A stretch of 64,000 bases of DNA from Carpediemonas membranifera (GCA_019828565.1 JAHDYR010000002.1:432591-496590), one strand, 5' to 3'; shown: positions 52,301 through 63,224, counted from the first letter of the stretch. The notes: a model not told the origin generated them from the sequence alone. Translations and numbers: made by a program.

Positions 52301-55300
52301 CGCGAGGAGCGCGCCCAGGTCGCTGCCGAGAAGGCCCGCGCCGAGCAGGACCTCGAGCAGCAGCGCAAGAAGCTGGCCGACGAGACCGCCGCGGCAACGC
52401 GCCAGGCCGAGCGCACACTGAAGGAGGCCAGCGACGAGGCTGCCCGCGTCCTTGCCGCCGCGCGCGAGGAGGCCCAGAAGGCGGAGCGCGCCGCTGAGGC
52501 CGCCCGCGAGCGCGAGCGCGCACTCGCCCAGACGGAGCGCGAGGTGACCGAGAAGTCGACGCGCCTCGCCAACGCCGACAACGAGATCCGCGACCTGCAG
52601 CGCAAGCGCGACACGCTCGAGGCCGAGATCGCACGGCTTGAGCAGCGCGAGACGCACGGCTTCGAGCAGGAGCGCAAGGAGCTCGAGGCTGAGCTCGCCG
52701 ACAGACGCCGCGCCGTCGAGCGCGAGCTGACCGAGCTGCGCGACGCCGCCAGCACCGAGCTCTCGCGCAAGACCCGCGTCTTCGAGGACGACGCCGCCGC
52801 CAAGGAGCGCGCCCTCCGCGCCCAGCAGGCCGACATCGAGGACGCGCAGCGCCGCCTGACCCAGCAGGAGGAGAAGCTGCAGGACGTCATCCGCGAACGC
52901 ATGGCCGGTGCCCGCGCTGACTTCGACAAGGAGGTCGCCGCCCGCGAGGCCGAGGACAAACGCCGCGCCGAGCAGCAGCAGACCGCGCTTTCAACCGAGC
53001 GCGCCCGCCTGCAGAAGCTCGAGGAGGAACTCAGCCAGAAGATCCGCGCGTTCCAGCAGGAGCGACAGGAGCTCAAGGCCGACGCCGCCGACTTCGAGCG
53101 CCGCGCCCGCGACGAGTCTGCCGAGATCGAGCGTGAGCGACTCAAGCTTGAGTCACGCCGTGTGGAGCTCGAAGAGGAGCTGCGCAAGGCCAGCTTCGAG
53201 CAGGAGCGCGCACTCGATGCCGCGCGCCGCGAGCACCAGAACGAACTTGACGCCAGCCGCAAGGAGATCGAGGCGATGCGCGAGAAGGTGCTCGCCAGCA
53301 TGGATCGCGCCCAGGCCGACGCCGCAGAGATGAAGTCTAAGCTTGCCGACGTTGATGCCGACCGGCAGAATATTGCGATCAGCAAGGCGCGCTACGAGCA
53401 GTCGAAGGAGGATATGGCCGGCTGGGAGCGCCGCCGCGCGGAGAGCGAGCAGCAGCTGGAGCGCGTCAAGGCCGAGCTTCAGAACGACCACAAGGCCCTC
53501 GCCGAGGAGCGTGCCGCGATTGACGCCCGCAATCGCGAGCTGACCAACGTCGACAACAAGCTCAAGCTCGAGGCCGACGCGCTTGAGCGCCAGAAGCGCC
53601 AGCTCGCCGACACCACCCGCGAGGAGCGCGCCCAGGTCGCTGCCGAGAAGGCCCGCGCCGAGCAGGACCTCGAGCAGCAGCGCAAGAAGCTGGCCGACGA
53701 GACCGCCGCGGCAACGCGCCAGGCCGAGCGCACACTGAAGGAGGCCAGCGACGAGGCTGCCCGCGTCCTTGCCGCCGCGCGCGAGGAGGCCCAGAAGGCG
53801 GAGCGCGCCGCTGAGGCCGCCCGCGAGCGCGAGCGCGCACTCGCCCAGACGGAGCGCGAGGTGACCGAGAAGTCGACGCGCCTCGCCAACGCCGACAACG
53901 AGATCCGCGACCTGCAGCGCAAGCGCGACACGCTCGAGGCCGAGATCGCACGGCTTGAGCAGCGCGAGACGCACGGCTTCGAGCAGGAGCGCAAGGAGCT
54001 CGAGGCTGAGCTCGCCGACAGACGCCGCGCCGTCGAGCGCGAGCTGACCGAGCTGCGCGACGCCGCCAGCACCGAGCTCTCGCGCAAGACCCGCGTCTTC
54101 GAGGACGACGCCGCCGCCAAGGAGCGCGCCCTCCGCGCCCAGCAGGCCGACATCGAGGACGCGCAGCGCCGAGTGGCCCAAGATCATGCCAACGCCCAGG
54201 CCAAGCTTGAAGAAGTGCAGGCTAAGGTCATAGAAAGGACTCACGAACTCCAGGCGGCTGAGAGCAAGGCTAGACTTCAGCTTGAAGAGATGGAACTCAA
54301 GAAGAAGCATCTGGCCGAGGAGATCGAGACTAAGCGCGCCATTGCTGCTCAGGAAGCCGACGCCAAGCTTGCCCGGGTGAACGCAGAACTCGAGTCCGCC
54401 AAGGACATCAAGCTGGCCGCCGAGCGCCGACTGAATGAAATCGATGACCGCGAGACCATGCTTCGGACCAAGGAGAGCGGATTCGAGACCATGCGCCTGC
54501 GTACGGAGGAATTGAGTCGCACCCGGACGGAGATGCAGGGCGAGGCTGTATGGGCAGAGATCAACGACGAGAAGGAGCGTATTAACCGAGCTGCGGCGGA
54601 TATGACGCGGCGGGAACAGGAAATGCATGCCGTGTCACTTCGTCACCAGGCCGAGAAGGATGAGATCGCTAGAATGCACAGGCAGCTGGAAGAAGACAAG
54701 CGCGAGCAGCTCGCAGCAATCGAGCGCAGTCGCAGAGAGTTGCAGGACGCATATGAAGCACAGCAGCGTGACTTTGCCGAGCGGCACGACGACATCGTTC
54801 GGCAGACAGAGCGCATGACTGCAGATGCCAGAGAAGAGGCCCACCGCCAGCTGGAGCACGCAAGAAAGGAGGTCGAGAAGGCTGAGCGCAAGGGAGCAGA
54901 GCTTAGAGCGCAGGAGAAGGCCATCCAGGAGAAGGAATGGGAGCTTTCTACAAAGACAGAGAAGGTTGAGCGCACAATCAATGACCTCGAGGCTCTCAAG
55001 GCCAAGCGCGATGAGATGCTTTCCGAGATTAAGCAGCTTGAGGATCACCAGCGTCGCGGGTTTGCCCGCAACCAGGAGGAGGTCGAGAAGCAGCTCGCGG
55101 ACAAGAGACACGAGGTCGACCGCGAGCTTGACGAGCTCCGCCGTACTGCTGCGGCCGATCTCTCTCGCAAGTCTACGGCGGCTGATGAGGAGGTTGAGAA
55201 GAAGATGCGCTCTCTCCGCTCACAACAGGCCGACCTCGAAGAAGCCCGCGCCAAGGTGCAGCAGCAGGAGCGGCAGGTCGCTGCCACCCTTACTGAGGAG

Positions 55301-58300
55301 CGCGCCGCCATGCAGCTCAAGTTCGAGACCGAGGTTGCCCAGAGGGTCGCTGAAGATCGCCGCCGCCACGAGGACATCCGAAAGGACGCGAGCTCGGAGA
55401 TGGAGAGAGCAAGACGCCTCAAGGCTGACCTTGAGGAACGCATTGAGGCCGTTAATCGGGAGAAGCAGGCCGTGACCGCGAAGAATGCCGAGCTTGAGGG
55501 CAAGATCGGCAGCGAGAAGACCGCTATCCAGCAAGAGCGTGCTCAATTGGAAAAGCTCCGCCGCGACGCCGAGGCGGAAGTCCACTCCCTCCGTCTCAAG
55601 CAAGAGAAGGAACTCGCTGAGGAGAAGCGCAAGCTCTCCGCCGAGCTGGCCGAGCTCCGCCACACTGCCGAGCGCGAGGTCGAGGCCATGCGTGACCAAG
55701 CAATGGCTGCACACGAGAGCGCCAGGGCAGAGGACGGTGAGGTCAAGGCGAAGCGTTCGGAGATCGAAGCTGGGCTCCGTAAGCTCCAGGAGGAAGATGC
55801 AAGACTCGCAGCGATGCGGGTGGAGCGTGAGACATGGGAGAGAAGACGTGAAGCCCAGCTTCACGAGCTTGAACAGTTTAAGGCCGACTCGAAGCGAGAC
55901 ATCGACCGTGAGAAGGCTGATATTGAACGACTCCGTGCAGTTTATGCCGAGCAGAAGGCTGCCCTCGATGTACGCGAGGCAGACTTGTCCGGCCGCGAGA
56001 GCCGAGTGAAGACCGATCTCGATGACCTCACCCGGCAGCGTACAGCTCTGGAGGACAAGCGCAGGGAGATGATGGGTAGTGTTGAATCTCTCCGTCGTGC
56101 CGCAGAGAAGGAGGCGGATGATGTGAAGGCACAGGCGGCCTCGAAGCTCAACGAGACTCAGCTCATGACGCGCGAGACCAATGCGGAGCGGAGGCAGATT
56201 GAGAACGATCGGCGGGCGCTCGAGAGTCAGATGGTTCGCTACGAGCAGGCGAAGGAGGATATGGCCGGCTGGGAGCGCCGCCGCGCGGAGAGCGAGCAGC
56301 AGCTGGAGCGCGTCAAGTCCGAGCTTCAGAACGACCACAAGGCCCTCGCCGAGGAGCGTGCCGCGATCGACGCCCGCAATCGCGAGCTGACCAACGTCGA
56401 CAACAAGCTCAAGCTCGAGGCCGACGCGCTTGAGCGCCAGAAGCGCCAGCTCGCCGACACCACCCGCGAGGAGCGCGCCCAGGTCGCTGCCGAGAAGGCC
56501 CGCGCCGAGCAGGACCTCGAGCAGCAGCGCAAGAAGCTGGCCGACGAGACCGCCGCGGCAACGCACCAGGCCGAGCGCACACTGAAGGAGGCCAGCGACG
56601 AGGCTGCCCGCGTCCTTGCCGCCGCGCGCGAGGAGGCCCAGAAGGCGGAGCGCGCCGCTGAGGCCGCCCGCGAGCGCGAGCGCGCACTCGCCCAGACGGA
56701 GCGCGAGGTGACCGAGAAGTCGACGCGCCTCGCCAACGCCGACAACGAGATCCGCGACCTGCAGCGCAAGCGCGACACGCTCGAGGCCGAGATCGCACGG
56801 CTTGAGCAGCGCGAGACGCACGGCTTCGAGCAGGAGCGCAAGGAGCTCGAGGCTGAGCTCGCCGACAGACGCCGCGCCGTCGAGCGCGAGCTGACCGAGC
56901 TGCGCGACGCCGCCAGCACCGAGCTCTCGCGCAAGACCCGCGTCTTCGAGGACGACGCCGCCGCCAAGGAGCGCGCCCTCCGCGCCCAGCAGGCCGACAT
57001 CGAGGACGCGCAGCGCCGCCTGACCCAGCAGGAGGAGAAGCTGCAGGACGTCATCCGCGAACGCATGGCCGGTGCCCGCGCTGACTTCGACAAGGAGGTC
57101 GCCGCCCGCGAGGCCGAGGACAAACGCCGCGCCGAGCAGCAGCAGCAATCGCTAGAGCTTGAGCGCGAACGCCTAAAGCGCGAACGCCACGAACTCCAAG
57201 ACAAGATGGCCGCACTTTCTTCCGAGCGCGAGGCGCTGACGGCCGAGGTTGACTGCCGCGCCGCTCAGAGCAGGGAGAAGCTGTCTCAAGACGAAAGCAG
57301 GCTTGCTAAACGCAGAGCCGAGTTCGAGGACGAGATCAAGACGGTACGACGCGACCTTGACAGCGCACGTGACAAGGTTAACGCCGAAGCGGCTCAGATC
57401 CGCGCTGAAGCTGAGCGCGTGGCTTCTGAGCTCACCGCCCGTGCCAAGTCTGAGCTTGCAGCCGCTGAGACCGAGCGCCGTGACATTAGAGCAAAGCAGG
57501 ATGCTCTTGACGCAGCCGCCCGTGACCTGGAGATCCGCAAGGTTCAGCTCGAGTCCGCCCAGAAGGAGCTTGAGATGTGGGAACGGAGAAAGACTGAGAC
57601 AAAGGCCGAGATCGATAGTCTACGCAGCTCTCATTCAGCCGCCGTCGAGAAGGAGCGGGCCGAGCTTGAAGCTGCACGGCGCGAGCTAGCTGTCAAGCAG
57701 GAGGAAGTTGCAGCTAAGGACCGGCAGGTGGAGCAGGTCCGTGGCGAGGTTCAGATGGCCAGTGACTCGTCTGAACGGAAGAGGACGCAGTTCGAGAACT
57801 TCATGAGAGACGAGCGCGCCCAGCTCGCTGCCGAGAAGGCCCACGCCGAGCAGGACCTCGAGCAGCAGCGCAAGAAGCTGGCCGACGAGACCGCCGCGGC
57901 AACGCGCCAGGCCGAGCGCACACTGAAGGAGGCCAGCGACGAGGCTGCCCGCGTCCTTGCCGCCGCGCGCGAGGAGGCCCAGAAGGCGGAGCGCGCCTCC
58001 AACTCTCTTGCTGAGCGGGAAAGAGCCGCCGCAGCCCAGGAGAAGGAGCTTTTCCAGCGGGAGCTCAAGGCAACCACTCTTCGCGAAGAGGAGGAGGCTC
58101 TGATCAAACGCAAGCAGCAGCTCAGCGTCGATCTAGACACCATGTCTCAGGAGAAGCAGAGGCAAATGGCCACTCTTCGACAGGACCTCGATGCTGTCAA
58201 GGCAGACGCTGAGGCTGAGATCAAGGCGATGAGGGCCGCAGCCCGCAAGAAGGCCGACGAGGCTAGGGACCGCAGGCAGGACGAGGACGAGGCCCGGCAG

Positions 58301-59044
58301 CGGCACATCCGCGAGCAGCAGACTGCAGTGAGTCGGTTGGAGGAGGATGTTGCCAGGCAGAAGCACGCGGTCGAGGCAGAGAAGCAGCGACTTGGGGAGG
58401 TGCAGGAGAGTCTTGAGGAGAAGGAGTTTGAGCTCTCGCGGCGTTTGGCAGACTTTGCAAACAGAGAGGAAGCCATCCGGAAGAAGGAACTGAGCGCGTC
58501 GAAGCTGATCTCCGAGGCTGAGATGCAGCAGGAGATGATCGAATCTAGACACAAAACTGCACGAAGCGAACTTGACCGCGAGCTTCGTATGATTCGTGAG
58601 GCCCAGGAGAAGGAGATCGAGTCCATGCGAACAACGACACGACGCGAACTTGAGATCGCCCAGAAGTTGAAGAGTCGTCAGGAGAAGTCATTTGCTCGCA
58701 TGGAGCGCGAGAAGCTCGATCTCGACCGGGATCGGATTCTCAATTCTGCCATTCAACGCGACCAAGAGCAGCAGGACCGCACTCGGCGTCTTAATCTTGC
58801 CGAGCTGGACTTGTCCAAGAACTCTACGAACCTTCACCTGCAGCAAGCCGCACAAGTTCGTGCCCGAACAAGCTATGCCCTGGAACGCGCGTCTCGCCTG
58901 ACTCCAACACGAAACGACGAGTTGGAAAGGGCCCTGGCTGGCATTACTGCGCCGCCTAGGACACCGGGAATGGCCGAGTCTTCATGGACGGATGCTCTTG
59001 GACTGACACCGGCCCGAGGGAGCCGAGCGCAGACTTATTATTGA
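49383..59044 (+). CDS. Giant coiled-coil protein built on 439-residue repeats (two apparent +1 shifts)
   Basis: From ATG 49383 to the stop at 59042-59044 the frame is broken only by two one-base G insertions (GGG at 49832-49834 and 50628-50630, where all other copies have GG). Without them it reads as 3219 residues. Almost the whole protein is charged heptad coiled coil (ERERALAQTEREVTEKSTRL, RLEQRETHGFEQERKELEAE). The head is short and Pro-rich (RLPKPHTLPPEVLAFSTGPS), and the tail has RLTPTRNDELERALAGITAP. No motor, kinase or membrane segment is seen. Such giants usually act as cytoskeletal, centrosomal, flagellar-root or Golgi tethers; no specific family is recognised. The uninterrupted downstream frame runs from about 50.6 kb. 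Confidence 0.75.
49719..54170 (+). repeat. 1317-bp tandem coding repeat, about 3.4 units
   Basis: Unit starts at 49719, 51038, 52355 and 53672. Spacing is 1317 bp (439 codons), except the first, which is 1319 because of the two extra G bases. Units are almost identical; one difference is Ser to Ala (TCC to GCC) near 53469. The fourth unit stops at about 54170, where the sequence turns into non-repeat coiled coil. Confidence 0.93.
56249..57146 (+). repeat. Dispersed partial copy of the 1317-bp unit (permuted)
   Basis: After about 2.1 kb of diverged coiled coil, the sequence is again nearly identical to the array. It begins inside a unit (KEDMAGWERRRAESEQQL) and continues across the unit boundary into AREAEDKRRAEQQQ. 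A single Arg to His change (CGC to CAC) marks it. In frame with the gene. Confidence 0.9.
57806..57998 (+). repeat. Short dispersed fragment of the 1317-bp unit
   Basis: About 190 bp (ERAQLAAEKAHAEQDLEQQR to EEAQKAERA) are nearly identical to the unit start and flanked by unrelated coiled-coil sequence, again in frame. Confidence 0.85.
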
Positions 59045-59262
59045 TTCAATTAGATGTACATACGCCGCAATAACGGCACTTTTTGTAACTTGTAAATTGC
59101 GATGTTCCGTGCCAAGTTAGTAGCATTTTCCAGCCTTATGCTGAATCAACTGAGGATACCGTGCTTTTTGGCAGGTCGGCTGCCACGGGTGTGCGTAAGA
59201 GACGGGCAGGCGTCGAGATCATTGCACGACGGTCATATTTACCTTAGAAACCACGTAGTGGC

Positions 59263-59283
59263 CCATATATAAACTGCCCCGGG
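59263..59283 (+). promoter_or_regulatory. TATA-like / AAACTGC element upstream of the structured RNA
   Basis: CATATATAAACTGCCCC lies about 45-60 bp before the predicted closing stem at 59329, in the otherwise featureless 59045-59328 stretch. It combines a TATA-like run with the AAACTGC motif seen before several protein genes, and could be an external promoter for the RNA. Confidence 0.3.
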
Positions 59284-59328
59284 GTTTTCGTTTGGCTAGA
59301 CAGCCACGCATATCTTCTGCGAGAGCCA

Positions 59329-59713
59329 GGTTGAGCTATGTTTGGTGGATTAACAACGTTCGACCTTTATATCAGTTAGCCGTTATTTACTGAGCGGCTC
59401 TTGGCGATGATTAACCCCCAGGCTCCCTGGAAGCTGCCGGGCTTGCAGGGAGACAGGAAAGTGCTCAGCGCACGGAGATGGCAAAGGCCTATGGGGGGAA
59501 GTGAAATGCGGAAGCAGTAGCACCGAATCACTCGCTGGACTCAGCTGACAAGTCCATCGCAGGGAAGAGGCAGCGCCCCGGGGAACTCGGCTCCAGTAAT
59601 AAGGGAAATCTGCCCCCCCCGTTTAGATTTGGCTTGACAGCCTAGGCGTCTGCCAGGTCAGACGGCGCCTTACCTAAATGAACAGCAAAATTGAGTACTT
59701 CATAGTTTGATTA
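59329..59713 (+). ncRNA. Candidate RNase P/MRP-like RNA directly upstream of tRNA-Thr
   Basis: This non-coding stretch has long-range pairing in RNase P order. The ends close by 12 consecutive pairs, GGTTGAGCTATG (59329-59340) with CATAGTTTGATT (59701-59712), five of them G-U. Inside, AAGTGCTCAG (59459-59468) pairs with TTGAGTACTT (59691-59700) over 10 bp. Its 5' strand sits in ACAGGAAAGTGCTC, like CR-I (GGAAAGT), and its 3' strand follows ACAGCA, like the ACAG of CR-V. This resembles P1/P2 and P4. A local hairpin CTCCCTG/CAGGGAG (59423-59452) fits the P3-side region. CR-II to CR-IV could not be assigned by eye, so MRP RNA or an unrelated structured RNA remain possible. The RNA ends one base before the tRNA. 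Confidence 0.4.
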
Positions 59714-59786
59714 GCTCCTTTAGCTCAGTTGGTAGAGCATGCGATTCGTAATCGTAAGGTCTTCGGTTCGAACCCGGAAGGGAGCA
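59714..59786 (+). tRNA. tRNA-Thr (anticodon CGT)
   Basis: A complete 73-nt cloverleaf including the discriminator A. Acceptor GCTCCTT pairs with AGGGAGC. The D arm is GCTC-AGTTGGTA-GAGC. The anticodon stem TGCGA/TCGTA holds the loop TTCGTAA, with CGT at positions 34-36 reading ACG. The T arm is TTCGG-TTCGAAC-CCGGA. A- and B-box sequences (TAGCTCAGTTGG, GGTTCGAACCC) are intact and there is no intron. No CCA is encoded, as usual in eukaryotes. Confidence 0.96.
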
Positions 59787-59798
59787 TCGTTTATTGCC

Positions 59799-59802
59799 TT
59801 TT
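59799..59802 (+). terminator. Pol III oligo-T terminator of the tRNA
   Basis: The first TTTT run after the tRNA, 13 nt beyond its 3' end, is the usual Pol III termination signal. Confidence 0.6.
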
Positions 59803-60004
59803 GGACGAACTGTATTGCGAGCGGCGAGGCGCAGCCGAGCTTCGCGAGCCTGAGCGCAGCGAAGACGTCACTCTAGTGGTCAGTATGTCGGGTTTGAGGC
59901 ACTGCTCGCTCCGAAATCTCCCTTTCGACTCTCCACTCAGTCACAACGAACGCGAACGCGAATAACGCGCAGATCACGCTCAAAGTACAGAAACAACATC
60001 AGTA

Positions 60005-62510
60005 TTAGTGGTTGAGGCCATTAGCCTCAGCTTGACGGTGCGCAGCATCCGCCTGGCGCATGAACGCATGGAACACATGAACTTGCTGCCGCATACAGGC
60101 CATCATGACCGCGTCGGCAATCTGCCCAACAGTTTCGGCATCAAGGCCCAAAACGTCGCGCATCTCATCGGTCCATCCTCTCCCATGCACAGCACCAACA
60201 CCACCACTCTGGCGAACGACCACGGGAATAACCCGGACGTTCCAGTTGGCGTACTGCTCCTTCTTGCTCCGCATAGATGCAGACGCGTGATTGCTCACCA
60301 CTACGTCAAGCACAACGGGTTCGGTATGGCCCGGTCTGGTCAAGAGGAGGTCCGCCCGCGCCTTGACCCGTTTGGTCCGGTCCACAGTCCACTCGCTGCC
60401 CCGTCCGAGCCAATGCTCAACTCTTACGCGCCAGGGGTGCCCGCGCAGCAGTTTGGCGAGCGTGTCGCGAATTTGGTCGTGCCGCTCCGATCCCAGCCCC
60501 TCCCTCAGGAAGGGACAGGTAAGAGAATGCTCGGCTGAGCAGGGGACAGACCGGTGATTAACACTACGGGCCAGGCATAGCGGACAGACGTCGTGGCCTG
60601 TCTCAAAGGCAGGAAGGCCGACATGGTTGCGAAGCATCGGTGCAGCACCCTCGTCACAGGGGTTACGACCCATAGCGGCTGGATCAGCCGCGAGTAGAGA
60701 CCTGATCACGTTTGGCGAGTCGACTGAAACAGTCAGTTGGCTGGAAATGTTATCCTGCAGGAGGCGTACCAACTTCTTCTGCGTGCTCTCGAGTGAGAGC
60801 TTTCTGACATCGCCATATGATGTCGGCCAATCCTTGGGCGTCGCGGCGAGAGCCGGGATGCATGGCAGTGCGTCTTGGATGAGAGCCTCGGGCCTTTCGA
60901 CCTTCAGCTCTATGAGTTGTCGTGCGGCACCCAGATAGGCTGGGGCCCACACAACAGAGGGCATGGCCAATCCGAGCCCGCCTTGACTGACCGGCAGACA
61001 GAGCCTTGCGGCGAAGTCCTTGTCAGTCTCTGCGCTGGACTGGAGCAGCTTCAGGATGGCGGGGACCACCTTCTGCTGTTCGAAGTCCAGTTGCGACTCG
61101 AACATGTCACCCCCGCCCGGCGAAACATTGCGGAAGAAGTGCTCCCCACTTGGTGAGGGCACACAGTTTCGTCACTAGGAGGGCAGGGGCGACGGCTTCC
61201 GCGCCAATGTCAGAGACCATCGATGCAGCAGCGTCAAGCAGCTCCATAACCTTGCGGTTAGCAGAGCCTAGCTCCCGCATGATGTGCGTGGCGGAGCCGA
61301 TTGGAACACCAACCAGCTTGGTATCGCGTCTCCGTGGGACGCCACCAGTTGTGTTGCCGTCAACGACATCCTTATGGGCTAGCACGCACTTGGCACGGTT
61401 GAGGCGGAGGCCAACCTCGTTGAACTTCTGAGCGGCGAGTTCTGTGAGATTGTTGGCCTCACGGCCGACCCCAGGCGACTGTAGCGGGCGGGTAGTGGTG
61501 GCTACAATGTCATCCTGGTAGGCACGGATGCACCACCCAGGGAAAGCCTCGCGCAAGACGTCCAGAATGGGCTTAACGCCTAAGCTGAAAAGAATTGGCG
61601 AGAGCGGGTCCCCTTGGTGAATGCCTTCGGCCGACCTCATGGTGATGCCGGAGGTAGAGAAAAGTAAGCCCCGTCGGTACATGGTCGACAGGTATGGGAT
61701 GAGCGCCGGCATGTAGGCCGCCACCACCTTCATGGCGAAGGCCCTCGACAAGCATCCATAGGCGTTGGAAAGGTCGAGTGTGAGCACTGTACCGCCACTT
61801 CGGTAGACTGCACTCACCTCCTCTCCCAACCTCTCCAAGCCGCACTTCTCACCTACTCCGAACTGGTCCTTCAGGGCACGATCGACGTCAACCAGCCGCT
61901 TACGGACGGACCAGGCGAGTGCCTTTGCCGCCACACGGCGAATAGAGTCGCCGATCGCGACCCCTCGGACCTTCCCTTCACCTTTCGGCACAGGGACGAG
62001 AATGCAATGACTGAACACATCAGTGTAAGCTTCTCCGTTCAGGATGTCCTGAACCAGCGGGAGCAGAGCGTGGACTAGTTCGCGCCTTGATGTCTTGTAG
62101 GCGATCTTCAGGTGAAGGAACGATAGCCCGGAGGGCCCCGGGGCCGCCTCAGACTTGAGTGTGTTGAGGATGGTCTTCAGAGTCTTAGAGGAAACTTCGA
62201 CACACTGCAGGGGGTTCTCGGGGACGTCTCGCATGGGGACGTCGGGACAAAGCCCGTTGAACCCAACCTGGAGGTCCCGCAGTTGAGCGTCGATTTCAGT
62301 CGGTGTCAGGTCAGTCTCATTGGCTACCATGGACGTGGCGGCCTTCGAGACAAACCCGTGGCGAATCAGGTTCAGCGTCCGACGCCACTTGTAAGTTATG
62401 GTAAGGTATTGCGGATTTTGGGGGGTCCCGGTACGGGACCCCTGGGCCCCTGCCAGGGAAGGCGACACATGCAGCGTGTAGCCTACCCCAGGGGTCCTTC
62501 GAACATGCAT
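60005..62510 (-). pseudogene. Reverse transcriptase / restriction-like endonuclease ORF, frame-shifted
   Basis: RT motifs run in order: EAAPGPSGLSFLHLK; ILVPVPKGEGKVRGVAIGDS; VLTLDLSNAYGCLSR; IHQGDPLSPILFSLG; IRAYQDDIVA (YxDD box); VGLRLNRAKC. After LTKWG, near 61130-61160, the frame shifts by one base (net +1) and continues as EHFFRNVSPGGGDMFES. The C-terminal part has a zinc-knuckle-like array (CPLCLARSVNHRSVPCSAEH, then SLTC), the RHDQIRDTLAKLL helix, and the nuclease core RADLLL...VVLDVVVSN, with the spaced acidic residues of restriction-like endonucleases. Total about 830 residues if joined. It may be a recent inactive copy, a sequencing error in a C-run, or a programmed shift. Confidence 0.8.
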
Positions 62511-62530
62511 TGAAATCTGGGACAACGCAA
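60005..62530 (-). mobile_element. Non-LTR retrotransposon with restriction-like endonuclease, probably 5'-truncated
   Basis: The element encodes a reverse transcriptase followed by a zinc-knuckle/endonuclease end, the plan of R2/CRE/NeSL-type LINEs. Its 3' end faces tRNA-Thr: about 218 bp separate the tRNA from the stop codon. Coding starts abruptly near 62510 without the N-terminal zinc-finger or Myb part usual in R2, and 62511-62600 is AT-rich with no obvious frame, so the 5' end is probably truncated. I could not find target-site duplications by eye. Exact 3' boundary unknown. Confidence 0.75.
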
Positions 62531-62564
62531 ATATTTTATACTAAATTTTCACGCTCAAAAACGG

Positions 62565-62589
62565 GACCTCAAAATTGGACTTTGAGGTC
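62565..62589. repeat. Perfect inverted repeat, 9-bp stem
   Basis: GACCTCAAA (62565-62573) and TTTGAGGTC (62581-62589) flank a 7-nt loop. It lies about 55 bp upstream of the retrotransposon coding start. Confidence 0.7.
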
Positions 62590-63224
62590 AGAGCACATGC
62601 TTACAGACGGCGTTCAGGGCTGCGGATTGCTTCTCTGGATAGCTGTGCGTGTCAGCTCGGAGGCGCCGCCCTAAGCTCTATTCAACTCCGTCGCCTTTAC
62701 ATTGAATTATGCATAAATAGTTATAGGACAAAAGTCGCGATCGCTAACTTCTTGTGCAGTACAGCACGAGGCCTGAGGCTTCAGGGCTGCGGGATTTGGA
62801 ATTTTTGAAAGTCTCTCGCAGTGTGATTGAGTCACGATATCCATCCGAATCTGGAGAATTGGAAAACTGGTACCGGCGGCGTGACCTTAAGTTTTGATGC
62901 TAGAGTAAATCTGATGCTACATATATACGCTACGGTGAAATAGAAAAGGCCCTACGAAGAGTTTTTTTCGATTTAGGCCCTCAACAAATTTTTATAGAGC
63001 CTTTTTTGTGTCCATGGTGAGTGAATACGTCTAGAGTGACGCGTATGGAATGGAAGAGAACACGGGTGCGCACTAAAATACATAATTACATGCTCTGAGG
63101 AGGATGGGGGTATTTATTTTTTCATATGTAAATCACAGCCCGAGATTCAAAAATTTGTGGGGTGATCTGACGGAGTTACAGGCCATGGGCGGAGTCCGCG
63201 GGGGGTCGCAGGGGGCAGAGAGAG

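Noticed and set aside
50507-57204. Long minus-strand frames opposite the coiled-coil repeats
   Set aside because: Low-complexity Ser/Arg- or Leu-rich shadows of GC-rich coiled-coil codons, copied with each repeat unit.
59300-59713. 5S rRNA, U1, U2, U6 or SRP RNA as identity of the structured RNA
   Set aside because: None of their diagnostic sequences is present; a GGAA tetraloop near 59509-59512 lacks the SRP helix-8 flanking bases.
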